64,000 nucleotides of DNA. Origin: an uncultured Umboniibacter sp. GTDB lineage: Bacteria > Pseudomonadota > Gammaproteobacteria > Pseudomonadales > DSM-25080. Shown here in pieces: positions 37,701 through 46,566 of the stretch. Where the stretch lies: assembly GCF_947497555.1 (NCBI RefSeq), contig NZ_CANMGY010000005.1, positions 140,149-204,148 on the forward strand, in the 5' to 3' direction. Below the pieces are notes generated by a model. The model was not told the origin of the DNA, did not search any database, and worked only from the letters and a program-made list of their open reading frames with translations. Position 1 is the stretch's first letter, and every line of letters starts with the position of its first letter. A program made the position numbers and the translations under genes.

Positions 37701-39413
37701 AATCTTTTCACCACTAAGTCCTTCAACTAAGATCCGATATTCATGCAGCCACACACGTTCGCCATCACGACGATCGATTTCATAGGGGTGTTCTCCCAAG
37801 ACATACCAACCCAAGTTTTCAAACTTTGGTAGCACTTCAGAAAGACCAATGGGTGTATCGAAACGGAATACTCGGAAACGTGCCGCGTTATCCGCGTCGC
37901 CGACTCGCTGATAAAAGCTCACCGCCATAGATTGATCATTGGCCATTTCATCAATTGTGACAATATCTCTACCGGCGAAGCGAGTATCATAGTCTTCTCG
38001 ATACGCCGCAGGGAAAGCACCCTGATACAAACTAGCCAATCGGCTACCAACGTCGTCACCCAACGTTTCGCACAGCGTATCACGAAGCCTATCTGGCCAC
38101 TCGCGACACATATCTAGGATTGTATCTTCTAAGTTTGTTAAATCTACATCACGACGCTCGTTCGTTGCCGTGCGGAGGATAAAGTGAACGCGGGCATGAT
38201 TACCCCCGCTGAAGTAAGTTGTAAATTCACTATCTACTGCATTGAGTTCATTACTCAAATACGTCTGGATTTTTTTGCGCAGCTCAGTGTTATAGCGATC
38301 CCGAGGAACATAGACAAGGCAGTTCACAAAGCGACCTAGGCGGCCCCGACGAATACTCACGCGCACAATTGGGCGCTCTTGAATTCGGAGCGCACGATTA
38401 ACCCCAGAATAAAGCTCTTCAGGCGAGCTGATGAATAATTCATCGGTAGGATAATTTGCTAAAATCTGATCCAATACCTTGCCGTCATGGCTATTAGTGG
38501 GGAGATTGGCCTTATGAAGAACATAGGCAATCTTATCTCGAACCACTGGAATTAAAGACGGGTTTTGGTGATAAACGCTTGAGGTAAAGAGCCCAACGAA
38601 ACGATGTTCTATCTTGGGCTTTTTCGGATCCCGAATAACGACATAATCAGAATAGACGTGCCTATGAATCTGAGATCGAGAAGATGATTTGGAGAACGCA
38701 ATATTTTCACCTTCGAGAAGAATGGGAACCGAAACGAGATCGTCGTCCTCGCTGTCGTCGTTAGTGGTTCCCAACGTACGGGTGATTTTTCCATCACTCC
38801 ATTCACCGTAACCCAAGAAGATGAAATGTTCACGGCGGAGCCAATCTAAGAAGTCATGTGCTGGATCGCCAGCCAGCTTCTTCTCATAGTTCACTACTAG
38901 GGTCCTAACTTGCTCCTGCATACTCGGGAACGCATCGACGACGTTCTTAACGGAGCTTAGGGTAGTGTTTAGGGTCTCAGCCATTGCATTAAGTTCGTCC
39001 ACCTTCTCGCGACGGCCAACCTCGATATAGGCAAGTGAACGAGACGGATCGGTAAGAAATACATGACTATGAAGTAATCGTACTTCGATCCCAATAACTC
39101 CAAGCGCTATTCGAATAGAGTCAATAACAAAAGGGAGGTCCGAAAAAGATATGACGATAACCGTATTAGCAGCCTGCCACCGATTACGTTCAATAGTAGG
39201 GTTATAGACGCGAATATAATCGTCACTTCGTCCTACGTGCTGGTGCGCCAGATCAACTAGCCAGCCTGCAACATTATCGACTTTGCGCGAAGAAAATTCG
39301 TCCAAAGGGAAGTTACTCAACCAAGCATTAATAAACGCCAGGTGCTCGTCACTACAGTTCGCCTTTTGAGCCTCTTCTAGTAACGCATTGGGGTCCATTT
39401 GTTTTATACCCAT
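34743..39413 (-). CDS. gdhB: NAD-specific glutamate dehydrogenase, large type
   Basis: This is the large (180-kDa-class) NAD-dependent glutamate dehydrogenase, which converts glutamate to 2-oxoglutarate and ammonia in catabolism. The 1556 residues are near the ~1600 of Pseudomonas GdhB. An N-terminal regulatory half (ACT-like) comes first, then the catalytic part with [23 protein letters not shown], the substrate lysine in [10 protein letters not shown], and the nucleotide stretch [14 protein letters not shown]. The start at 39413 and an ATG 15 bases later are both possible. A large plus-strand reading frame in the same region is a shadow. Confidence 0.96.
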   Translation of the reverse strand: [1556 protein letters not shown]

Positions 39414-39490
39414 TTTACTGCTCTCATCCTGTCTTAATCACAGTGTAGTCATGAGGTGGGCCTTTTATCCACCCGTTATGTATTTTATCA

Positions 39491-39528
39491 AAAGAGCGCG
39501 ATTATCTTCGGCGCTCATGGCGCTCTTT
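39491..39528 (-). terminator. possible terminator overlapping the smrA stop
   Basis: On the minus strand AAAGAGCGC and GCGCTCTTT (9 bp) enclose a 20-base loop that contains the smrA stop codon, and a short T-run follows. The T-run is only four bases, so efficiency is doubtful. Confidence 0.4.
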
Positions 39529-40077
39529 GTTCTCTAATTTTTTCTCTGGTGATTTACGCAGCATCACATAAACCGCACCATAACCTCCGTGACGCGGAAG
39601 TGCCGTGTAAAACGCCATAACCTCATCTAACTGCTTTAACCAACGGTTTACGTGTGACTTAAGTAGAGCTTTTGGCTCACTGCGCTCACCTTTGCCGTGG
39701 GAAATAACAACAGTTCGGACATCATATCGAACGCAATCCCGAACAAACTCATAAACATCAGTTCGGGCTTGCTCAACCGTGCGATGATGTAGATCGAGCT
39801 TTGCTTCGATCCCGTATTTCCCCAAGCGAAGGCTTTTCAGTACGCCGTACTGAATACCCGTTCGATGAAACTCAAGATACGACAGTGGCTCAACGAATTC
39901 TAGATGATCCGTCATCAATTGATTCGAATCGACAGAATCTTCCGACTCAGCCACGGTACGACGAATTTTCTTTTGCTCAGCACTCAATCGCGTTGTCTTA
40001 CGCTCAACACGGGGTGCGATATCTAGCTTTTTGACGCCCGCCATTTCGGCTTCGAATAACGATTTATCATCAGCCAT
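39502..40077 (-). CDS. smrA: Smr-domain DNA endonuclease-like protein SmrA
   Basis: The 191-residue protein has a charged N-terminal region (1-90) and a C-terminal Smr domain with LDLHHRTVEQA (the LDLH motif), VISHGKGER (the HGKG motif) and GGYGAVYVML. Smr domains are related to the C-terminal domain of MutS2 and can nick DNA or RNA. The length and arrangement match SmrA. The ATG at 40077 overlaps the pepN stop codon (TGATG), which suggests coupled translation; a GTG one codon upstream is the alternative. Confidence 0.85.
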   Translation of the reverse strand: MADDKSLFEAEMAGVKKLDIAPRVERKTTRLSAEQKKIRRTVAESEDSVDSNQLMTDHLEFVEPLSYLEFHRTGIQYGVLKSLRLGKYGIEAKLDLHHRTVEQARTDVYEFVRDCVRYDVRTVVISHGKGERSEPKALLKSHVNRWLKQLDEVMAFYTALPRHGGYGAVYVMLRKSPEKKLENKERHERRR

Positions 40078-42671
40078 CACAGCAAACTCTTACTCACGAC
40101 CTCATAGAGGTCTTTCGATAGTGTTGAGCACCCGGATAACCGCTCTAAAACGGCCTTCATCGCGGCCGAACGGGTCAAGTCGAGATTGCGCCAGCGAGTA
40201 AGCGGAGCCGCTAACCTAGACGCTGTTTGAGGATTCGATTCATCAATCTTAAGTACCATATCGCCTAGATACTCGTAACCGGAGCCATCTTTAGCGTGGA
40301 ATAACGGCGTATTGTCGCTGGCAAAGCTACCGAACACCGCACGAACTTTATTCGGGTTATCGAAATCGAATGCAGGATGCTCGGTAATGCGTTGGATATC
40401 AGCAAGTGCTGCGCCATTTCTAGCACTCGCCTGGAGTGCAAAGGCAGTATTCAAAACTAGGCCGTCGGTGGCCCATTGCGCCATGAATTCGTTCATGGGG
40501 TGCCTATCGGCATAGCGGAATAAACTTCGGAGCGCCGATAACTGATCCGTCATATTGTTGGCACTGTTAAACTGCGCTTCCGCTGCAGAGCTTTCCCCTA
40601 GCATGACACTATAATCAAGCGCTAAGTTTTGGAGTAATCGTTGCCCTACTTGCTCTGCGGATGGTTGATACTCATCCCAGTTCATTCGCTGTGCAACGAT
40701 AGCCTTAAATTCGCTAGCGAGTTCATTGGCTATCGCAGCCTTGACACGCCCCTTCGCCTCAAATAATGCTAACGGATCTATGCCCTCGCCCTGCTGGAGA
40801 AGGGCGTCACTTGGCAGCGACAGACTATAAGCGCGTAACGCTGGATCGGCATTCTCATCCATTAATACCGCTCGTAAGGCCTCGCTAAGAAGCGGACACA
40901 GCGAATACTCAGCTAACTTAGCGCGCTCGATCTCGGCCAATAGCAGCTTCTGACTACTATCCCAGCGAACATACGCATCGGTATCACGAGCAATGAGAAA
41001 ACGCCTTTGCTCGTCGCTAAGCTCATCAACTAATTTAACGGGAGCAGAAAAGTCTCGGAGTAAACTAGGAACGGGGCGCTCGTTAAAGGGGCCAAACTTT
41101 ACGGAGGCTGAATATTGGTCAAACTCATACACCCACTCGGTATTATCTGCGCTTTCCGAGCCGGCTTGAGCAATAGGCAACGCGCCAGCCTCACCTAGTA
41201 GGCTTAAGCGAATAGGAATGACCAGTGGCTCCCACTTCGTTCGATCACCCGCCAGCGGAAGGGCTTGTTCAAACGTCAACTCATAATAGCCTGAGGTCTC
41301 GTCCCACTTCTCGGTAACGCTAACTTCTGGCGTGCCTGCCTGAGAATACCAATGCATAAATTGACTAAAATCGCGATCACTTGCGTCGGCCATGGCAGAA
41401 ATAAAGTCTTCGATTGTCGCGGCCTTGCCATCATTACGATCGAAGTAGAGGTCTGAACCTTTACGAAAGGCTTCATCACCCATCAAAGTATTGATCATCC
41501 GCACCACCTCAGCACCTTTCTCGTACACCGTGAGCGTGTAGAAGTTGGAAATCTCAATATAGGAGGCTGGGCGAACTGGATGGGCCAACGGGCCTGCGTC
41601 CTCAGCAAACTGTCGCGCACGCAACAGTGCAACATCCTCTATTCGCTTCACTGCTGCCGAACCCATGTCCGCAGAGAATTGTGCATCGCGATAAACCGTG
41701 AAACCTTCCTTCAAACTCAACTGAAACCAGTCACGACAGGTTACCCTATTGCCGCTCCAATTATGGAAGTACTCGTGCGCAACAATCCCTTCAATTCGTT
41801 GAAACGCCTGATCGGTGGTTGTTTCTGGCTTTGCTAATACGCAGGATGAATTGAAGATATTAAGACTTTTGTTTTCCATGGCCCCCATGTTGAAATCATC
41901 AACGGCGACGATATTAAACAGATCTAAGTCGTACTCTCGACCATAGCGTTCTTCGTCCCAGGTCATGGAGCGTTTAAGCGCCTCAAGCGCGAAATCACAT
42001 TTATCTAAATCCTTGGCCTCCACATACAGGTGAAGGTCGACCTTACGACCGCTAGCGGTAACAAAAACATCGTTTTGGGCCTGAAGATCACCCGCTACTA
42101 GCGCAAATAAATAGCTCGGCTTTGGAAATGGATCATACCAAACACTAAAGTGTCGATTATCTGCAAGGTCACCCGACAACTCCAAATTTCCGTTGCTCAA
42201 AAGCACCGGACATTCAGCCTTATCAGCCTCTATACGGACACGGTAGGTTGCTAATACATCGGGGCGATCGGGGAATAAGCTGATGCGTCGGAAACCCTCT
42301 GCCTCGCACTGAGTACAAAACATGGAGGCACTGCGGTAGAGCCCCTCAAGCGCTTTATTCTCCAGCGGGTTGATTTCAGTGGTCACCCGAACAGTCACCT
42401 CAGCGGCATCACAGGGAATACGCAGTAATTCCTCGTCACGCTGATACTCATCCTGAGACAAAGCTCGGCCATTGAGTTCAATCTCAACCAAGGTGAGCTC
42501 AAACCCATTGAGGATAATGATCGGCTCTCCCTGCGGATGGCGCTGCATCGTCATAGTCGACACCACACGCGTTTGCGTTGAATGGATATTGAAATCTAAT
42601 TCAACGTGGGAAACACTGAAGTTCGCTGGGCGATAATCCGCCAGATAGATAGTGCTGGGTTGTGTACTCAT
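40077..42671 (-). CDS. pepN: aminopeptidase N
   Basis: PepN is a cytoplasmic zinc aminopeptidase of the M1 family that trims peptides from the N-terminus. The 864 residues hold the GAMEN exopeptidase motif and the zinc site HEYFHNWSGNRVTCRDWFQLSLKEG (HExxH-x18-E), followed by the beta and helical C-terminal domains. Length equals the proteobacterial form (870 in E. coli). The start is ATG at 42671, six bases after the DUF2797 gene. It overlaps smrA. Confidence 0.97.
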   Translation of the reverse strand: MSTQPSTIYLADYRPANFSVSHVELDFNIHSTQTRVVSTMTMQRHPQGEPIIILNGFELTLVEIELNGRALSQDEYQRDEELLRIPCDAAEVTVRVTTEINPLENKALEGLYRSASMFCTQCEAEGFRRISLFPDRPDVLATYRVRIEADKAECPVLLSNGNLELSGDLADNRHFSVWYDPFPKPSYLFALVAGDLQAQNDVFVTASGRKVDLHLYVEAKDLDKCDFALEALKRSMTWDEERYGREYDLDLFNIVAVDDFNMGAMENKSLNIFNSSCVLAKPETTTDQAFQRIEGIVAHEYFHNWSGNRVTCRDWFQLSLKEGFTVYRDAQFSADMGSAAVKRIEDVALLRARQFAEDAGPLAHPVRPASYIEISNFYTLTVYEKGAEVVRMINTLMGDEAFRKGSDLYFDRNDGKAATIEDFISAMADASDRDFSQFMHWYSQAGTPEVSVTEKWDETSGYYELTFEQALPLAGDRTKWEPLVIPIRLSLLGEAGALPIAQAGSESADNTEWVYEFDQYSASVKFGPFNERPVPSLLRDFSAPVKLVDELSDEQRRFLIARDTDAYVRWDSSQKLLLAEIERAKLAEYSLCPLLSEALRAVLMDENADPALRAYSLSLPSDALLQQGEGIDPLALFEAKGRVKAAIANELASEFKAIVAQRMNWDEYQPSAEQVGQRLLQNLALDYSVMLGESSAAEAQFNSANNMTDQLSALRSLFRYADRHPMNEFMAQWATDGLVLNTAFALQASARNGAALADIQRITEHPAFDFDNPNKVRAVFGSFASDNTPLFHAKDGSGYEYLGDMVLKIDESNPQTASRLAAPLTRWRNLDLTRSAAMKAVLERLSGCSTLSKDLYEVVSKSLL

Positions 42672-42677
42672 AGCGTC

Positions 42678-43496
42678 TTAGTTCACCTTACATTCAATGT
42701 CGTAACCGGTGTATTTTCTTAGGTTGATAACACCGGTGTCGAAAATCAGATATTGTCCTTTGATGCCCATCAGCTTCCCCTCTACCACTCCCAGCTTTTC
42801 AAGATTTAATGATACGACCTTGGTAGGATATTCAGTGACAGGGTAGCTGGTCCGCCAAACAGAAGGGACTAACGGCACGATGGCTTGCGGCCCGAAGGCG
42901 AATTGCAAATCCTCCACATATTCACCCAGTCGCTTCTGCATTCCGACGGCCTCTTGAGCTAAGTCTATCTCTGGAACCTCATTCTTGAGCATAGCGCGCC
43001 AATTTGTTTTATCGGCTACAGCGCCCTTCGCATGAGTTTCGATTAGGCCAGAGAGCCTGCGTGTGGCAACGCGATATAAGGGAACCGCTGCCACCGCACC
43101 CTGATCAAGCCAGCGTGTTGGGACTTGGGTATGACGAGTAATACCTATTTTAAGCCCCGATGAATTGGCTAAATAGACAATGTGGTCGATCTCACAATTC
43201 GCTTTTCCCCACTCAGGATCCCGACAGGTTCCTACATGAAGGTGGCATTTCTCCGGACTCATAATGCAACTATCACACTGCGGTAGCGTCTGCATACAGT
43301 TGAAACAATACCCCTGCGAATAGCTTTTCTTAGTGACCTTCGCGCAGTGAGCACAGCGAATCTCTCCATGAAAACGCAGCGACAGCGAGCTACCGATTAA
43401 CTCATTCAGTGATAACTGCTGATCACCCAAACGAAGTGTGTATTGCGCTAGCCCCTCGGGCGACTCAACGCCTAATTTAGTTGCTAACCCCCGCAC
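42678..43496 (-). CDS. DUF2797 family zinc-finger protein
   Basis: The 272-residue protein starts with GTG at 43496, one base after the DUF1315 stop. The cysteine-rich stretch CAHC...CFNCMQTLPQCDSCIMSPEKCHLHVGTC (48-95) should bind two zinc ions. It is followed by a region IVYLANSSGLKIGITRHTQVPTRW that recalls GIY-YIG-like folds, although I do not see the full catalytic pattern. Biochemical role is unknown. It precedes pepN and follows the DUF1315 gene, probably in one operon. Confidence 0.82.
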   Translation of the reverse strand: MRGLATKLGVESPEGLAQYTLRLGDQQLSLNELIGSSLSLRFHGEIRCAHCAKVTKKSYSQGYCFNCMQTLPQCDSCIMSPEKCHLHVGTCRDPEWGKANCEIDHIVYLANSSGLKIGITRHTQVPTRWLDQGAVAAVPLYRVATRRLSGLIETHAKGAVADKTNWRAMLKNEVPEIDLAQEAVGMQKRLGEYVEDLQFAFGPQAIVPLVPSVWRTSYPVTEYPTKVVSLNLEKLGVVEGKLMGIKGQYLIFDTGVINLRKYTGYDIECKVN

Positions 43497-43497
43497 C

Positions 43498-43746
43498 CTA
43501 TTTATCCCACTTCAATGGCTGCACATCACCCGTTTCACAATGATCGTGCTTCGGGTTGTAGATATAACCTACGCGTTCATCTTCAGGGAGATGCATCTCA
43601 CCGTAGGCAATCACGGCCGCCATGCAGTGCTTGCGCTGCTCTGGACTAATAGCTTTACCATCGGGCCACTTACCCGTTTCGAGTGCAGACTTTAACGCAT
43701 CGTACTGATGGCGAGGCATTTGGCGAATGGCTTCAGAGTATTCCAT
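43498..43746 (-). CDS. DUF1315 family protein
   Basis: An 82-residue protein of the DUF1315 (YeaC) family: MEYSEAIRQMPRHQYDALKSA-like start, WPDGKAISPEQRKHCM and a PLKWDK C-terminus. I start it at ATG 43746, with AGGA six bases upstream; a longer frame to 43824 adds 26 non-conserved residues. It is a small cytoplasmic protein without a known function. The next gene on the same strand starts one base after its stop, so the pair is coupled. Confidence 0.82.
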   Translation of the reverse strand: MEYSEAIRQMPRHQYDALKSALETGKWPDGKAISPEQRKHCMAAVIAYGEMHLPEDERVGYIYNPKHDHCETGDVQPLKWDK

Positions 43747-43839
43747 GTTGATTCCTATCTTTTTTAGACTCACGAAGCTTACCGAGCACCGAAACAGTCG
43801 TATTCGGTCGTGACGATAACGCAAGCTATTGAGTCCTAA

Positions 43840-44763
43840 TTATACGTGAAAATATTGTTCTGGATTAAGTGCGGTGTCTTGATGATAAAGCCTGTAGGCG
43901 ACCAATGGTCCGTCGCCGGCGACGGAAAAATCAACGCAGGCAATATTCGAACTAAATAAGTTTGCCGGTAAACTCTGCCAGTAGTGGCCAACAAACAACG
44001 GTCGTTCCCTCTCACTATAGAGACAGAGCTGTTGCTTCTGGATAGCTGTCAGTTCACGAACAGCAAGCTCTGGTGGTAAAGCCTGTTGCTGCAGCAATAC
44101 ATTGCCGTAGTTCGTTGCCGGCTCACCCCAGAATTTAGCACGAATTCGCTTTCTAGAAACGCCATCATTCCCAGAGAGAAAATAACCTTCAGGTAGGCGA
44201 AGATTTAAACCTCGAGTTAATCGATCTAACCCCTGGAGTAACCACGGGTTGCGATCCGAATCCTTTAGAATGTCAGGCGACAAACAGCAACTTCCATAGG
44301 TATCAATAAAGCGGCTAATAAAGTTTTGATCCCACAGGGCGTGAGCAATACGAAACTTCGGAAACTCTAAAAAAAGCGGTTGGTAGCTTAACCAACTGAC
44401 AAATGATTTCGCTTCGTCTTCAGAAAATGCATCAAGCGTAGCCGCAAGCTGTAATTGGTTCGCCTTACTGTGAGGATGAGCAAAGGTATTAGACAGTCCT
44501 AGTGGTCGAAACCAGTTAATTAAATTAAGTTCGTGATTGCCTAAAACTAAGAACGCATGGTCAGCCCCTACCATACGACTAACTATTTCGACCACCCGCC
44601 GGACGTTGGGGCCACGATCGATGATGTCGCCCACAAAAATTGCTTTACGTTCTGGGTGTTGAAATACCCCAGACGCTTCGCGATAGCCCAAGGCCAATAG
44701 TAAATCTTCGAGTTTCTCAGACTCACCATGGATATCGCCGATGATGTCGAATCCGGTACTCAC
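43840..44763 (-). CDS. metallophosphoesterase (calcineurin-like)
   Basis: This 307-residue protein carries the metallophosphoesterase motifs GDIHG (8-12), GDIIDRGP, GNHE and, near the end, VGHYWQ, so it should bind two metal ions and hydrolyse phosphate esters. It resembles the serine/threonine phosphatase and ApaH branch, but the substrate is not clear from sequence. Start is GTG at 44763; it overlaps the nadK stop by four bases (GTGA), so translation is probably coupled. Confidence 0.85.
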   Translation of the reverse strand: MSTGFDIIGDIHGESEKLEDLLLALGYREASGVFQHPERKAIFVGDIIDRGPNVRRVVEIVSRMVGADHAFLVLGNHELNLINWFRPLGLSNTFAHPHSKANQLQLAATLDAFSEDEAKSFVSWLSYQPLFLEFPKFRIAHALWDQNFISRFIDTYGSCCLSPDILKDSDRNPWLLQGLDRLTRGLNLRLPEGYFLSGNDGVSRKRIRAKFWGEPATNYGNVLLQQQALPPELAVRELTAIQKQQLCLYSERERPLFVGHYWQSLPANLFSSNIACVDFSVAGDGPLVAYRLYHQDTALNPEQYFHV

Positions 44764-45635
44764 ACCAACCTACTCCCCCAGCCCAACTTAGAGCGACAGA
44801 TCTGGTAAAAATTATGATTCGTCGGATGTATCAGTGTTAATGGTTTCTCATATTGTTTAACAATCAGCTCATCGCCAGGTTGAGTCGCAGCATGCGACTG
44901 GCCATCACAGGTAACGCGAGGATACGTCCGATTATGCTTAGCAATAACAATGCGGAGTTCACTCGTCCCTGGTACAACAATCGGGCGATTAGTCAGACCA
45001 TGAGGAAACATCGGCACCATTACAAAGGCGTTGAGACTCGGATGAAGTAGCGGTCCACCCGCAGAAAGACTATAGGCAGTTGAGCCCGTTGGCGTGGCCA
45101 GAATCAATCCATCGGAACTCTGAGAATATACAAAATGCCCGTCTATGAAGACTTCAAATTCGATCATTCGAACAGACTGACCGGGGTGTAATACCACGTC
45201 ATTTAGCGCTTGCGAATTGGCAATCTCAACACCGTTGCGATAGAGCGTTGCATCCAGCAAAAAGCGCTTTTCCTCGTAGTAGTTACCATCCAATATCCGA
45301 CTGATACTCGGCTCTACTTCGGAAGGAACAATATCTGTTAAGAATCCGAGCTTTCCTCTATTGACCCCTAACATTGGTACATCATAAGCCGCTAATTTAC
45401 GCGCACTACCCAATAACGTGCCATCACCGCCAACCACGATGACCAGATTAGCTTGCTGACCGATATCATCGATTCCTACTAACTCAACGTTTTTTAGCTG
45501 CTCAACGTAGGGATTAGAGCGATCAATAAGCACCTTAACGCCGCGCTTAACTAGCACATCGACCACCGAAACCATTGTCTCAGCAACCTGTGGGTTATAT
45601 TTATGTCCTAAGATCCCCACGCGCTCAATTTTCAT
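44760..45635 (-). CDS. nadK: NAD kinase
   Basis: NadK phosphorylates NAD+ to NADP+ in the cytoplasm. The 291 residues (292 in E. coli) show VVGGDGTLLGS (68-77), NRGKLGFLTD, LNDVVLH and the glycine-rich TPTGSTAYSLSAGGP in the second domain. All motifs are intact. The gene is followed closely by the metallophosphoesterase and preceded by a PLP enzyme gene on the same strand. Confidence 0.97.
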   Translation of the reverse strand: MKIERVGILGHKYNPQVAETMVSVVDVLVKRGVKVLIDRSNPYVEQLKNVELVGIDDIGQQANLVIVVGGDGTLLGSARKLAAYDVPMLGVNRGKLGFLTDIVPSEVEPSISRILDGNYYEEKRFLLDATLYRNGVEIANSQALNDVVLHPGQSVRMIEFEVFIDGHFVYSQSSDGLILATPTGSTAYSLSAGGPLLHPSLNAFVMVPMFPHGLTNRPIVVPGTSELRIVIAKHNRTYPRVTCDGQSHAATQPGDELIVKQYEKPLTLIHPTNHNFYQICRSKLGWGSRLV

Positions 45636-45670
45636 GCTGTTCCTAGCCTATTAAGTTTTATATGAGCATA

Positions 45671-46519
45671 TCACAAGTTAGCAATTTGCGAACGCATTCC
45701 ACCCGTATGGACAAGACATTTAGGTCCCCTGAAATTTGAGGCCATCAGAGTTTCTAGTGCGTGGATATTATAGACACGGTCCAAAGATAGCTTTATGTCT
45801 GCACAGTGGGCCAGTCTTAGCTCATCGGCGGCCCTTAGTTTCGCGAAGCGTTTCCGGGGTTGATACCAAGCGATTTCGGCATTGTCGAGCTCATCAAAAC
45901 CAAGTTGCGAGGGGGTGACCACCGGGGTGACCATTAGCCGATGGCGATCATTCAGATGCTTAGCCAAATAACGCGCTGTCGTTCCCGTACCGGCGGCCAA
46001 GTGAAATTCCGTCGGCGCTACAAACTGATGGTTCAATTTCGTCGCTAACAGTCTCAACCCGAACTCGGCCTCAGCACCATTCCCACCTTCAGGGATAATG
46101 CATGAGGCGTTATGAATTCGACCTAAAGATTGTCGGTACGCCTCATCGTTACGTGCTCGTTGATAATCTTTGCTAGCTAAATAATGGCAACTAACTCCGC
46201 TTTCTCTCAACAGCCTTACTACTCTACTATCGACATTCGATTGCGTGGTGTAGGACCGACGAATATAAACCACTATTCGAAAGCTATCAGCCAACGCTGC
46301 CAAAGCGTAGAGGTGATTTGAATGTTCCCCACCAAAACTAACTAACGTATCTCCGATCGAGACCTCTTCTAGAAAGCCAATAAGTTTGAAGAGCTTGTTA
46401 CCGCCCCATTGGTGATTAACAGCATCTAGGTGGGCCACATAGAACTTACAGGCGTCCATGCTGTATTCGCGTACCAGTAGCTTTTTGGTGAGGGCCTCTC
46501 TAAGATGGATTAAAGACAT
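45671..46519 (-). CDS. PLP-dependent ACC deaminase/D-cysteine desulfhydrase family
   Basis: The 282 residues show a fold-type II PLP enzyme of the ACC deaminase/D-cysteine desulfhydrase group. GGNKLFKL (39-46) carries the PLP lysine (K42 with this start), then FGGEHSNHLYALA, a phosphate-binding AAGTGTTARY and, near the end, LVHTGG. The substrate could be D-cysteine or a related amino acid; sequence does not decide. At 282 aa it is shorter than typical members (~330). Two ATGs are adjacent (46522 and 46519). It diverges from a histidine kinase gene. Confidence 0.78.
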   Translation of the reverse strand: MSLIHLREALTKKLLVREYSMDACKFYVAHLDAVNHQWGGNKLFKLIGFLEEVSIGDTLVSFGGEHSNHLYALAALADSFRIVVYIRRSYTTQSNVDSRVVRLLRESGVSCHYLASKDYQRARNDEAYRQSLGRIHNASCIIPEGGNGAEAEFGLRLLATKLNHQFVAPTEFHLAAGTGTTARYLAKHLNDRHRLMVTPVVTPSQLGFDELDNAEIAWYQPRKRFAKLRAADELRLAHCADIKLSLDRVYNIHALETLMASNFRGPKCLVHTGGMRSQIANL

Positions 46520-46566
46520 CAATGTTCCAATAATTAAAATAATCAGAATAGCTGATAGGAGTTATG